Source: Planctomycetaceae bacterium
GTDB lineage: Bacteria > Planctomycetota > Phycisphaerae > SM23-33
Length of the DNA stretch: 56,657 nucleotides
Assembly: GCA_039680605.1 (NCBI GenBank)
Contig: JBDKTA010000006.1
Coordinates: 1 to 56,657 of the forward strand
Direction of reading: 5' to 3'
Both the position numbers and the translations under genes were made by a program. This document shows positions 7,072-15,209 of the stretch, in pieces; positions within the stretch are counted from its first letter, which is position 1; every line of letters starts with the position of its first letter. The notes beneath the pieces are model-generated. The model saw nothing but the letters and a program-made list of their open reading frames with translations. It was not told where the DNA came from and did no database searches.

Positions 7072-9840
7072 ATGAAGACCGGGTGGCCTGGATTTGCAGG
7101 CATGATGGTGATGCTGCTGGCGTCTGTGGCGGCGCGAGGGGCTCCGCTCAACGTGGCGGTCTTCAACTTTCAAATGAAGGAAGGCCCCCAGCAGTGGCAG
7201 TGGCTGGCGAAAGGACTGGCGGATCAGATCACCACCGACTTCACCCGCAGCCGCCAACTGACCGTTATCGCGCGCGATGAGATGCAACTGGTCGCCGCCA
7301 AGGTCAAGTGGGCTCCGGAACTGGCCGGGCGGGACCAACATGCGATGGATGTCATCCGCAAGGCCCTCAAGATCGACCGCCTCGTCACCGGCGTCTACAG
7401 TGAACGGGGCGGACAGATCGAGATCATCGTGCAGGTGCTGGATGTCGGCGGCCGGCGCGAGCTGATGCGCAAGACCTTCTCCGGCCCGGCGAAGGACGTG
7501 CTCAGACTCCAGAAGGACATTTCCGCGGCTCTGCTGGGCTGGTTTTCAGGCGTGCCGGCTTCGGAAATTTTGCCGCACCTGCCCGTCTGGTGCCGCAGCG
7601 TCGAAGCGGGCAAACTGCTCTACGAGGGCCTGCACCTTTTTGATCAAGGACAGTACCCCGAGGCTTGGCTGATGTTTCGACAGGCTTTCCATAACGATCC
7701 CTCGTATATGGAAGCGCGGTACTGGGTAGCGAGAATGTATTACTTCATGGAGCGCTACGAGCACGCCCAGCGCGCCTACGAGGGCTTCGTCTATGAAGCC
7801 GCCGGCCATCCGCGCCTGGGCGACGCCATCAAGGAATACCTCCACGCCTGCGAGAAGAGCGCCGCGGTAACGCCGCAGGCGATGCTGGACCGCCACGCCT
7901 GGTTCATCGAGCGGTTCGGCAAGGTGGCCGTCTACAACGAATTGCTCATCGATGGCGCCGTCCCGCTGTCGGCGTGGCTCAAGACCCGCTCAGCGATGAT
8001 CCTCAGCAAGCGAGGTAATTTCGCCGCCGCCGTCGCGCTGGCCTCACAGGCCTGCGGCGAACTTCGCGGGGGAAATCGCTTTCGCTCCAGAGCCGACGCC
8101 ATGTCTTTCCTGATTGGCACCGACAGTGCCTACCGTCACAATCTTCAGACGGGTAAGGTCCTGGTGCCCCAAGGGCTGGAGGAACATTATAACTACCGGG
8201 GGACAACCTGTACGATCCGCTTTGAGCCCGGCCAGACTGAAACGACCCTGTACTACAAGCCCAAGAGAGAATCTCGCCTCGAATGCGCCGATGGCTACTA
8301 TTACGACGCGTATTTCTGGCACTTCCTGCTGGCGCCCGATGGCAAAGTCTTCACGAAGATCACGCTGCGGCCATTGCTGGAGGGTAGCGAAGGCCAGATG
8401 GGCGCATGCCTTCACAAGCATTATTTCGGCGACAGTGGCACCGTCCATACGAGGAAGCTCACATCGGCCATGCGGAGGGGCCTGGTCTTTGAGAATGTTC
8501 CCCGCAGCGGCATTTTTCACGTTCATTACTGGGTGCTTCCGGCGGATCGCCAGCGAGACCCGCACTGGACCTGCAGCGGCGTGCGGGTCGAGGCGGAATT
8601 TGAAGATGTCGGAGTACACGGAAGCATCGATATCCAGGCCGACACGGCTGAAGTTTTCCGCGTGCTGGTCGACGGGCTCGCCGGACGCAACGGGCCGGGG
8701 CTAATCGGGCTGGTGCCGCCGGGCCGGCATGAGCTGACCGTTCTGCCCAACGCAATGCATCAGCCGCTCAAGATACCAGTCGACGTGCAGGCCGGCAAGA
8801 CCACCACAGTACACGTCTCGCTGGACTGGGCCCCGGGCTCACCGTGGGCACAATGGAAATCCGGTACCCTGATCGGTCGGGATTATCCGCCCGTGGTGGC
8901 CACACCTATCGTGACCGACGACGCGCCGTCCATACAGGCGGACGCCCACGCGATTCGTGTTGTCTGGTCGTATCTGGGTGACCTCTGGATGTCTCAGAGC
9001 AGCGACGGCAAGAACTTCTCGCGGCCGGCAATGCTGCCCTTGCCGGTCTCCACGGGCTGGATGGAAATGCGCCCACAGTGCCTTCGCGACGAGACCGGTA
9101 GATTTGTGTTGATCTTCCTGTCCGACCGCCAAGGCCAGCACCAGCAGCGCCCGTATGCCTGCTGGTCTCGCGACGGCGTTCACTGGTCCCGGCCGTCCAT
9201 GGTTGTCGATCGGACGGTCCAGGTCTTCCACCTGATGCAGGACCACCGCGGAATGTTCATCTGGACCGACTGCGGACCCGACGAGATCACCATCATGGAG
9301 TCGCGCGACAGCTATCAATGGAACGTGCTCTGCCGTTTGCCCATCAAAGGCGAGCCGCAGGCGGTCAGCCTGGTCGAGCACGGCCCAAGTTATGAGTTGT
9401 ACGTTTCGCAGCTCTATAACCCTTCCGAAGCCAAGAACTGGGAGACGGGCCAGACGGAGATTATCTGCTATCGCAGCAAAAACCTCCGCGAGTGGACGGG
9501 GCCGGTGGAGTTGGCCAAACACTCCAAAACTGGCATGGCTTCGCTGACGGCCGTCACAACGGCTCAAGGGCCGTTGGTCCTGTTCAGCCGCACCACTACG
9601 ACGAAGGAACGCTCGTTCATCCAGCTTTTCCGTCACGGTGACACTGGTTGGGCTGCGTCGGCACCCCAGCACGGAATGGCGGGATGGGCTTCTGGAATGG
9701 GGTATCACCCGCGTTGGGGCCACCTCATCGCCTGGAAGTCCGAAAACGGGATTCAGTTCCCCGCCGAGCACTCGGGGGTGTATTTGATGATGGGAAAGAG
9801 CGTCGAGCCCTTGTTTGGCAAAAAGGAGAGTGGTAGATGA
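7072..9840 (+). CDS. Module gene A1: CsgG-like + TPR + PEGA-like + sialidase-like propeller protein
   Basis: This 922-residue exported protein has several domains. Residues 1-23 are a signal peptide. Residues 25-165 are CsgG-like (NVAVFNFQMKEGPQQWQWLA, QITTDFTRSRQLTVIARDEMQ). Residues about 180-265 are TPR-like helices (FDQGQYPEAWLMFRQAF, YWVARMYYFMERYEHAQRAY). Then comes a beta-rich stretch of unknown type, a PEGA-like domain at about 526-585 (VLVDGLAGRNGPG, VPPGRHELTVLP), and a C-terminal part at about 620-915 with Asp-box-like units (SSDGKNFSRP, SRDGVHWSRP) as in sialidase-type beta-propellers. It begins one base after the previous stop and overlaps the next gene by ATGA. The gene at 12201 is its paralogue with the same domain order. 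The function is unknown; I see no obvious catalytic sialidase arginine triad. Confidence 0.72.
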   Translation: MKTGWPGFAGMMVMLLASVAARGAPLNVAVFNFQMKEGPQQWQWLAKGLADQITTDFTRSRQLTVIARDEMQLVAAKVKWAPELAGRDQHAMDVIRKALKIDRLVTGVYSERGGQIEIIVQVLDVGGRRELMRKTFSGPAKDVLRLQKDISAALLGWFSGVPASEILPHLPVWCRSVEAGKLLYEGLHLFDQGQYPEAWLMFRQAFHNDPSYMEARYWVARMYYFMERYEHAQRAYEGFVYEAAGHPRLGDAIKEYLHACEKSAAVTPQAMLDRHAWFIERFGKVAVYNELLIDGAVPLSAWLKTRSAMILSKRGNFAAAVALASQACGELRGGNRFRSRADAMSFLIGTDSAYRHNLQTGKVLVPQGLEEHYNYRGTTCTIRFEPGQTETTLYYKPKRESRLECADGYYYDAYFWHFLLAPDGKVFTKITLRPLLEGSEGQMGACLHKHYFGDSGTVHTRKLTSAMRRGLVFENVPRSGIFHVHYWVLPADRQRDPHWTCSGVRVEAEFEDVGVHGSIDIQADTAEVFRVLVDGLAGRNGPGLIGLVPPGRHELTVLPNAMHQPLKIPVDVQAGKTTTVHVSLDWAPGSPWAQWKSGTLIGRDYPPVVATPIVTDDAPSIQADAHAIRVVWSYLGDLWMSQSSDGKNFSRPAMLPLPVSTGWMEMRPQCLRDETGRFVLIFLSDRQGQHQQRPYACWSRDGVHWSRPSMVVDRTVQVFHLMQDHRGMFIWTDCGPDEITIMESRDSYQWNVLCRLPIKGEPQAVSLVEHGPSYELYVSQLYNPSEAKNWETGQTEIICYRSKNLREWTGPVELAKHSKTGMASLTAVTTAQGPLVLFSRTTTTKERSFIQLFRHGDTGWAASAPQHGMAGWASGMGYHPRWGHLIAWKSENGIQFPAEHSGVYLMMGKSVEPLFGKKESGR

Positions 9841-12197
9841 ACCGTCTGATTTGTGCCGTTGCGGTGTCAATTTTCATCACCGGGATAATCCACGCTCAGC
9901 AACCTTTGCGATGGGGCAGTGAAAAAGAACTGGTCGGGATGCTCTGCCAAGGTCCCCCTGCGCAGCGGCATATGGCGTACGAAGCGTTACTGTTTACGCT
10001 TCCGTCTGCCCGGAGCGCCATCACACAAGCTCTTGAGAACAAGCAGTTGCCGCCTCAGGCAAGGCGTCGACTGACCTTTCTGGCAGATTTCGGCGAACTG
10101 CCGGCTACGGGCAGTGTGTACCGAAACGGCAAAAATCCTTCGCCCGAAGGCGAATTGCAGAATGGTGATATTATCACGAAGTTTGACGAAGACGGCACCC
10201 TGTCCGGCTGGCGCAAAGGCAAGGATATTGGGGTCCTGGCCAAGGTGGAGATTCCACAGGTGCTGCACCTGCTGAAGCCTTGGCCTGACCATCATTACTT
10301 CTACACCCGGTACGGTCATCAGGGATCATGGTCTGGCGATGTAGCCGCAGTTCTGGCCGGGGGGGCGAAGCCAGGCGCCCCGCGCATTGCTGTCTACCAG
10401 AAGGCATGGAAAGAAGGCTGCCGTGATCCCCTCGTGGCGGCGGCGTGGCTGGAAGAACTTTGGAACTGCTGGATGATGGACGAGGCAGCCAAGGTCATCG
10501 CCGCCCTGCCCGCCCAATTCCATGATAAATATCCGGGGGGATACGGAACGTTTCAGTTGCAGAAACAGATCCTGCTATGCCGAATGGACAGCCAGCCGAG
10601 GCAGCAGGTGCAGACGGCCCTGTCAGAACAGCTTAAAGCGGCATCGGAGGCCGACGCTTGGCTTGGCCGGGCGATACTGCTGCAGCTTCAATCCAACATG
10701 CTGCTTGGGGGACCGCCTCAGCAGATCCGTGAGTTCTGGCAGACAAATATCGGCGATCTGCTTGCGCTGCCTCGCCAGACTGAGGATGCCCTGGGTGCCG
10801 CGGTCCTCTGTCTGGCCGCGGGAGAAGGGCCTTTTACTGCCGCCAAGCCTTTTGCACCGTTAGGAGATATGTTTGCGGGACGGATTAATATACCGGTTGA
10901 TTACGACCGTCTGGAACCCGGTAGCGCCCCGCCGATGTATCCAATGATGGCAGTGGCCGATCCCCTCATCCATCGCTGCAACGCTATTGAAAAGCCCATC
11001 GATGGTTTCTTCCTTGAGTTTTTCGGCGTCCCCCGGCGCGTTGAATGGGAGTTCCGGCCCGAGATGTTTCCGGCTCCGGGGGAGCCCGACGCCAGCGCGC
11101 TGTGCATCAGGGCCAGCCAAGGCAGGAACGCAATCCTGCTGAGACTGCTCAGGTCCGGCGCGATGGAGATCTTAACCACCGCCAGCGGCGGCCGGTACAA
11201 CGCCACCATTCCACTGATTCGTAATCGCAAGGAATGGCTGAAAGTCAGCATCGACCTGATGCCCCGGCGCCTGCAGGTGAATCTTAACGGGCAACGGGTA
11301 TGGACTTGTCCGGCCGCAGATTGGCCCCAACAAGGGCAATTCCAACTTGTGCTTCAGGGCTCCTACTGTTCGGGCTCAGCGCGGAACCTTCGCTTCTACC
11401 GCTATATAGACCGGCCGGTCGACAATTCAGCTCTTGAGCGGCTGGCGCTGGCGCACGAGGAGGCCATTCGCAGAGGTGAGGTGGAGCAAGCCGAGGCGGC
11501 GCTGGCCAAACTGGACGCGATGATGCGCCCGTTCCCGGCCTTTGATCCAGTCCGTCAAGGATACGCTTCGGACATGGAGCTTTTCCGCAAGATCATGGGG
11601 GATGGGCTGAGCATCACTGGCGAGCGCACCCTGGAGTCAACGCACCGCCTGCTTACAGGCAAGTGGAAAGCTGATGGGATCTGGATCGTTCCACAGCCCG
11701 ACCCTCGGGACAAGCAACATTTCGCTTTGTTCAAAACGCCGGGGCCCGACGACATTGAAATAACAGGCGTTATTGACGCCCAAGACGCAGGCGCAGGGTC
11801 TTATCTATATCTCAGCCCCCAAAGCACATTCGCCGACAACAACCAGGCTCTGGCTTTTCATCCCGACGCGGGCAGTGTCATACTTCTGCCGGGCAAGAAT
11901 CGTCGCCTCGCGAAAGTGGATTTCTCAACCCCGCTGCCTTTCTGTATCCGGATCAAGGCAGACCAACTGGCGGCCTTCATCCGCTTTGGCAGCAAGCCTG
12001 ACCTGATCCTCCGGCGGCAGGTTCGCAGCGGCAGACATGTCCAAATCTATACCGCTAGTCCCGCAGGTAAACCCATCCGCATCGGCAATCTCAAGATCCG
12101 GGCGTTGCCCAAGGACACGCCGATCGATGCCCCGGTGAAAATGCCCACAGCAGAGCCCGACACTCCTTCGAGCCAGCCCCAACGGAAGGTATGGTAG
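9837..12197 (+). CDS. Module gene B1: exported HEAT-like/PDZ-like/concanavalin-like protein
   Basis: This 786-residue protein starts with a signal peptide (MNRLICAVAVSIFITGIIHAQ) and has AAAAGGAG upstream. Residues 25-85 are helical and HEAT-like. GELQNGDIITKFDEDGTL (about 102-120) resembles the ligand-loop part of a PDZ domain. A long helical region follows. Around 395-520 a beta-rich segment (VEWEFRPEMFP, LKVSIDLMPRRLQVNLNGQRV, ARNLRFYRY) looks like a LamG/concanavalin-fold domain, and a second such segment lies near 605-760 (LLTGKWKADGIWIVPQP). The gene overlaps A1 by 4 bp and ends 3 bp before A2. The paralogue at 15206 shares the order. I do not recognise a named family; the domains are inferred from motifs. 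Confidence 0.65.
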   Translation: MNRLICAVAVSIFITGIIHAQQPLRWGSEKELVGMLCQGPPAQRHMAYEALLFTLPSARSAITQALENKQLPPQARRRLTFLADFGELPATGSVYRNGKNPSPEGELQNGDIITKFDEDGTLSGWRKGKDIGVLAKVEIPQVLHLLKPWPDHHYFYTRYGHQGSWSGDVAAVLAGGAKPGAPRIAVYQKAWKEGCRDPLVAAAWLEELWNCWMMDEAAKVIAALPAQFHDKYPGGYGTFQLQKQILLCRMDSQPRQQVQTALSEQLKAASEADAWLGRAILLQLQSNMLLGGPPQQIREFWQTNIGDLLALPRQTEDALGAAVLCLAAGEGPFTAAKPFAPLGDMFAGRINIPVDYDRLEPGSAPPMYPMMAVADPLIHRCNAIEKPIDGFFLEFFGVPRRVEWEFRPEMFPAPGEPDASALCIRASQGRNAILLRLLRSGAMEILTTASGGRYNATIPLIRNRKEWLKVSIDLMPRRLQVNLNGQRVWTCPAADWPQQGQFQLVLQGSYCSGSARNLRFYRYIDRPVDNSALERLALAHEEAIRRGEVEQAEAALAKLDAMMRPFPAFDPVRQGYASDMELFRKIMGDGLSITGERTLESTHRLLTGKWKADGIWIVPQPDPRDKQHFALFKTPGPDDIEITGVIDAQDAGAGSYLYLSPQSTFADNNQALAFHPDAGSVILLPGKNRRLAKVDFSTPLPFCIRIKADQLAAFIRFGSKPDLILRRQVRSGRHVQIYTASPAGKPIRIGNLKIRALPKDTPIDAPVKMPTAEPDTPSSQPQRKVW

Positions 12198-12200
12198 ACG

Positions 12201-15200
12201 ATGCTCCGGCGCGTGACTGAACGATCTGTGCCCAGCGTCCTTGGCTGCATGATGCTGCTGTGGGCAGTATCGGCCGCCCAAGGGGCCCCGCAGAATGTGG
12301 CAGTGTTTAATTTCCAGATGAAACAGGGGCCCCAGCAGTGGCAGTGGCTGGAAAAGGGCCTGGCCGACCAGATCGCCACCGACTTTTGCCAGAGCCGCCG
12401 GATCAACGTCATCGCCCGCGACGAAATGCAGTTGGTGGCCAGCCGCCTCAAGTGGGCGCCGGAGATGGCCACGCGGGACAGGCAGGCAATGTCCGCCATC
12501 AACGCCCGGCTGAAGCTGGAGTGGCTGGTGACAGGAACCTACAGCATCGAAGGCCAGAAGATCGAGATCGTCGCGCAGGTCATTAATGTGGCCGACCGCC
12601 GGGAGATGGCCCGCAAGACCGTTTCGGGGCCGGCCAAGGAAGTGCTGGGCCTGCAGAAGAGCCTTTCGGCCGAGTTGTTGAGTTTCTTCTCCGGCGCGCC
12701 GGCGGAACAGATTCTGCCGCACCTGCCCCTCTGGTGCCGCAACCTCCAAGCCAGCGCCACCCTCTACGAGGGCGTGCATCTGTACGACCTGGGGCAATAC
12801 GCCGAGGCGTGGCTGAAGTTCCGCCAGGCGCTTCGCAACGACGGTTCGTACATCGAGGCGCGGTACTGGATCGCCCGGATGTACTACTTCATGGACCGCT
12901 ACGATCACGCTCGCCGGGCGTACGACGAGTTCTTTTACCACGGCCGCGGCCACCCGCGCGCCGGAGACGCGATGCGCGAGTATCTGCACACGTACGAGAA
13001 GCTCGGCACGCCCCCGCGCGAGATGATCGCCCTGTACGAAGACTTCCAGAAGCGATTCCCCAAGGTGCTGATCTTTAACGAACTCGATTCCGACGGCCCC
13101 ATCGAGGCCGACATCTGGCTGCGGGTGCGCATCGCCCAGGCCCGGTCGCTGACGGGAGACAGCGCGGCGGCCGCCCGTGGCGCGGCCGGCGCTATCCAGC
13201 AGCTCCGCCGGCTGCAGAACTGGGACGAGTACGACCACGGCGCCGACCGGACGGCGTACCGGCTGGCGCTGTCGGAGGCGAACCTGCACTACGGTCAGAC
13301 AGGGCGGAACGTGCTTTCCCCGCCGTTGATGCTGCTGGCGCCGCTCGTGCCGCCGCGGCGCCTGGAACAGCCCCAGTACCCGCGGAGACACATCGTCCAG
13401 TTCGACCCGGGCAAGGACGAGATGATCTGCCAGTGGCCGCGGAACATGAGCCTGGCCCCGATCAGGCGCGGCGAACAGGGTTCCTATCGATTTTTTAATG
13501 TGGGCAACCAATTGTGGGTCACGATGCTCCCCCAGAACGGCCAGCTTATCCGCAGCCTGACGGTGTACCCCATCGTGGACGAGCGCTATAGCCGTAAGCA
13601 GGCCCGCGTACACCTGGGCGTACACAGCGAGTATCCCTTCGATGCCGGTCAATCGTCGTACGTGCCACTGCAAGAGGCCATCGGCGCCGGCGTCACGGTC
13701 GACAATCTCCCCCGTCGCGGGATTCTGCACTTCAGCCTGGGAGTCTACCCGGAGAATATCCCCGGCCAATCCACGGCCGAGTTCCTCTTTCTGCAGAAGT
13801 ACCGGCTCAAGGCGCGAATCGAGAACATCGGCCCCCACGGGACGTTGGACGTGCAGTGCAGCACAACCGACCGATTCACAGTATATGTAGACGGCGAGGT
13901 CGGTCGGCGGGGCCCGGGGCGGGTCGACCTGCTCGCTTGCGGCCGGCACACGCTGACGTTTCGCCAAGATGGCGTGCTGGCGCCCCAGCAGATTCAAGCC
14001 GTCGTCACGCAAGGACAGGTGACGCCGGTAGCCGTGGCGCTGGACTGGGACAGGTCCGGGCCGTGGAAGAACTGGTCGCGCGGCGTGCGCGTCGGCGGCG
14101 ACTATCCTGCCGAAGTGGGCTCGCCGATCCGTGCCCAGGACGCACCGGCGATCCAGGCCGATGCCTCGGCGCTACGCATCGTTTGGCACTGCCAGGGCGA
14201 TCTGTGGATGTCCACCAGCGGCGACGGCGAACGCTTTTCGCCTCCGGCCCGGCTGCCCTTGCCCATCTCGACGGCCTGGACCGAGAGCGATCCACGTTGC
14301 TTCCGCGACGACAGCGGGCGGCTGATGTTGACGTTCCTGTCGGATCGCGAAGGGCAGCATCGCCCCAGGCCGTACGCCTGCTGGTCACGTGACGGGCTTC
14401 ACTGGTCGCGCCCGGCGATGATGGTGGACCAGACCATCGGCACATACGATGTATGCGCTGGCCATCGTGGCGGCATGGCGATGGCCTGGTTCGCGGCGCG
14501 CGGCCAGCAGCGCGGAGACGCAGGTCTGTGGAAGATCTGCATCGCCACGTCGCCAGAGGGGCTGGCCTGGCAGGAGAAGGCCCAACTGCCGCTGCCGGCG
14601 ATGGAGTCATTCTGGGTAAGCGACCTGCGCCTGATGCAGCGCCGCGGCGGCGGCTTTGAGCTGCTGGCGGCAATAATGTTCGGTCCGCTCACCAAGGTCT
14701 TGCGATGGGAGCTGGACGATCAATTCCATAGTCTTCGGCCCGTTCCCGACGTGCTGGCGTCATATCCCCAGCGCCTGGCGACGGCGCTGTCGCTGTCGGC
14801 GGATGAGGACGGGCTTGCGTTGGTGGCGGCGGCGCGCGGATCCGGTTGCCAATCCCGCATTCAATTGATGCGATGCGACGCCGAAGGCGTCTATCGGATA
14901 TCCCGCCCGCTCAAGAATGCCTGCTCGGGCCAGACCGCCTTATCATATCATCCCAGATGGGGATACATGCTGGCTTGGCAGGACACGGGGGACGATGACT
15001 TTTCACGCCGCGCGCAGGGCCCCTACTTCACCCGCAGCTCGAGCCTGGGCGATCTGATGGGGGCAGCGCCCCTCCGCTGCGACAGCCAATGGACGCACCC
15101 CCCGCGCGACGGGCTGTCCCACCAGATATGCTCGCCGCTGGAATACATCGATTTTACCGACTTGCTCCCCGAACCTCTGCAGCCTGCACGAACGAAAGCC

Positions 15201-15209
15201 AATCCATGA
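12201..15209 (+). CDS. Module gene A2: paralogue of A1 (CsgG-like + TPR + PEGA-like + propeller)
   Basis: The 1002-residue product is clearly related to A1 along its length. Shared blocks include NVAVFNFQMK.GPQQWQWL, the TPR block RYWIARMYYFMDRYDHARRAY, a PEGA-like domain at about 553-615 (VYVDGEVGRRGPG) and the C-terminal propeller-like part from about 650 (AIQADASALRIVW, SRDGLHWSRP). It is 80 residues longer than A1, with extra sequence in the middle beta-rich region and the propeller. The signal peptide is longer, MLRRVTERSVPSVLGC followed by a hydrophobic run. The stop overlaps the next start by ATGA. Base composition matches its neighbours, so the duplication looks old and local rather than recently acquired. 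Confidence 0.72.
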   Translation: MLRRVTERSVPSVLGCMMLLWAVSAAQGAPQNVAVFNFQMKQGPQQWQWLEKGLADQIATDFCQSRRINVIARDEMQLVASRLKWAPEMATRDRQAMSAINARLKLEWLVTGTYSIEGQKIEIVAQVINVADRREMARKTVSGPAKEVLGLQKSLSAELLSFFSGAPAEQILPHLPLWCRNLQASATLYEGVHLYDLGQYAEAWLKFRQALRNDGSYIEARYWIARMYYFMDRYDHARRAYDEFFYHGRGHPRAGDAMREYLHTYEKLGTPPREMIALYEDFQKRFPKVLIFNELDSDGPIEADIWLRVRIAQARSLTGDSAAAARGAAGAIQQLRRLQNWDEYDHGADRTAYRLALSEANLHYGQTGRNVLSPPLMLLAPLVPPRRLEQPQYPRRHIVQFDPGKDEMICQWPRNMSLAPIRRGEQGSYRFFNVGNQLWVTMLPQNGQLIRSLTVYPIVDERYSRKQARVHLGVHSEYPFDAGQSSYVPLQEAIGAGVTVDNLPRRGILHFSLGVYPENIPGQSTAEFLFLQKYRLKARIENIGPHGTLDVQCSTTDRFTVYVDGEVGRRGPGRVDLLACGRHTLTFRQDGVLAPQQIQAVVTQGQVTPVAVALDWDRSGPWKNWSRGVRVGGDYPAEVGSPIRAQDAPAIQADASALRIVWHCQGDLWMSTSGDGERFSPPARLPLPISTAWTESDPRCFRDDSGRLMLTFLSDREGQHRPRPYACWSRDGLHWSRPAMMVDQTIGTYDVCAGHRGGMAMAWFAARGQQRGDAGLWKICIATSPEGLAWQEKAQLPLPAMESFWVSDLRLMQRRGGGFELLAAIMFGPLTKVLRWELDDQFHSLRPVPDVLASYPQRLATALSLSADEDGLALVAAARGSGCQSRIQLMRCDAEGVYRISRPLKNACSGQTALSYHPRWGYMLAWQDTGDDDFSRRAQGPYFTRSSSLGDLMGAAPLRCDSQWTHPPRDGLSHQICSPLEYIDFTDLLPEPLQPARTKANP

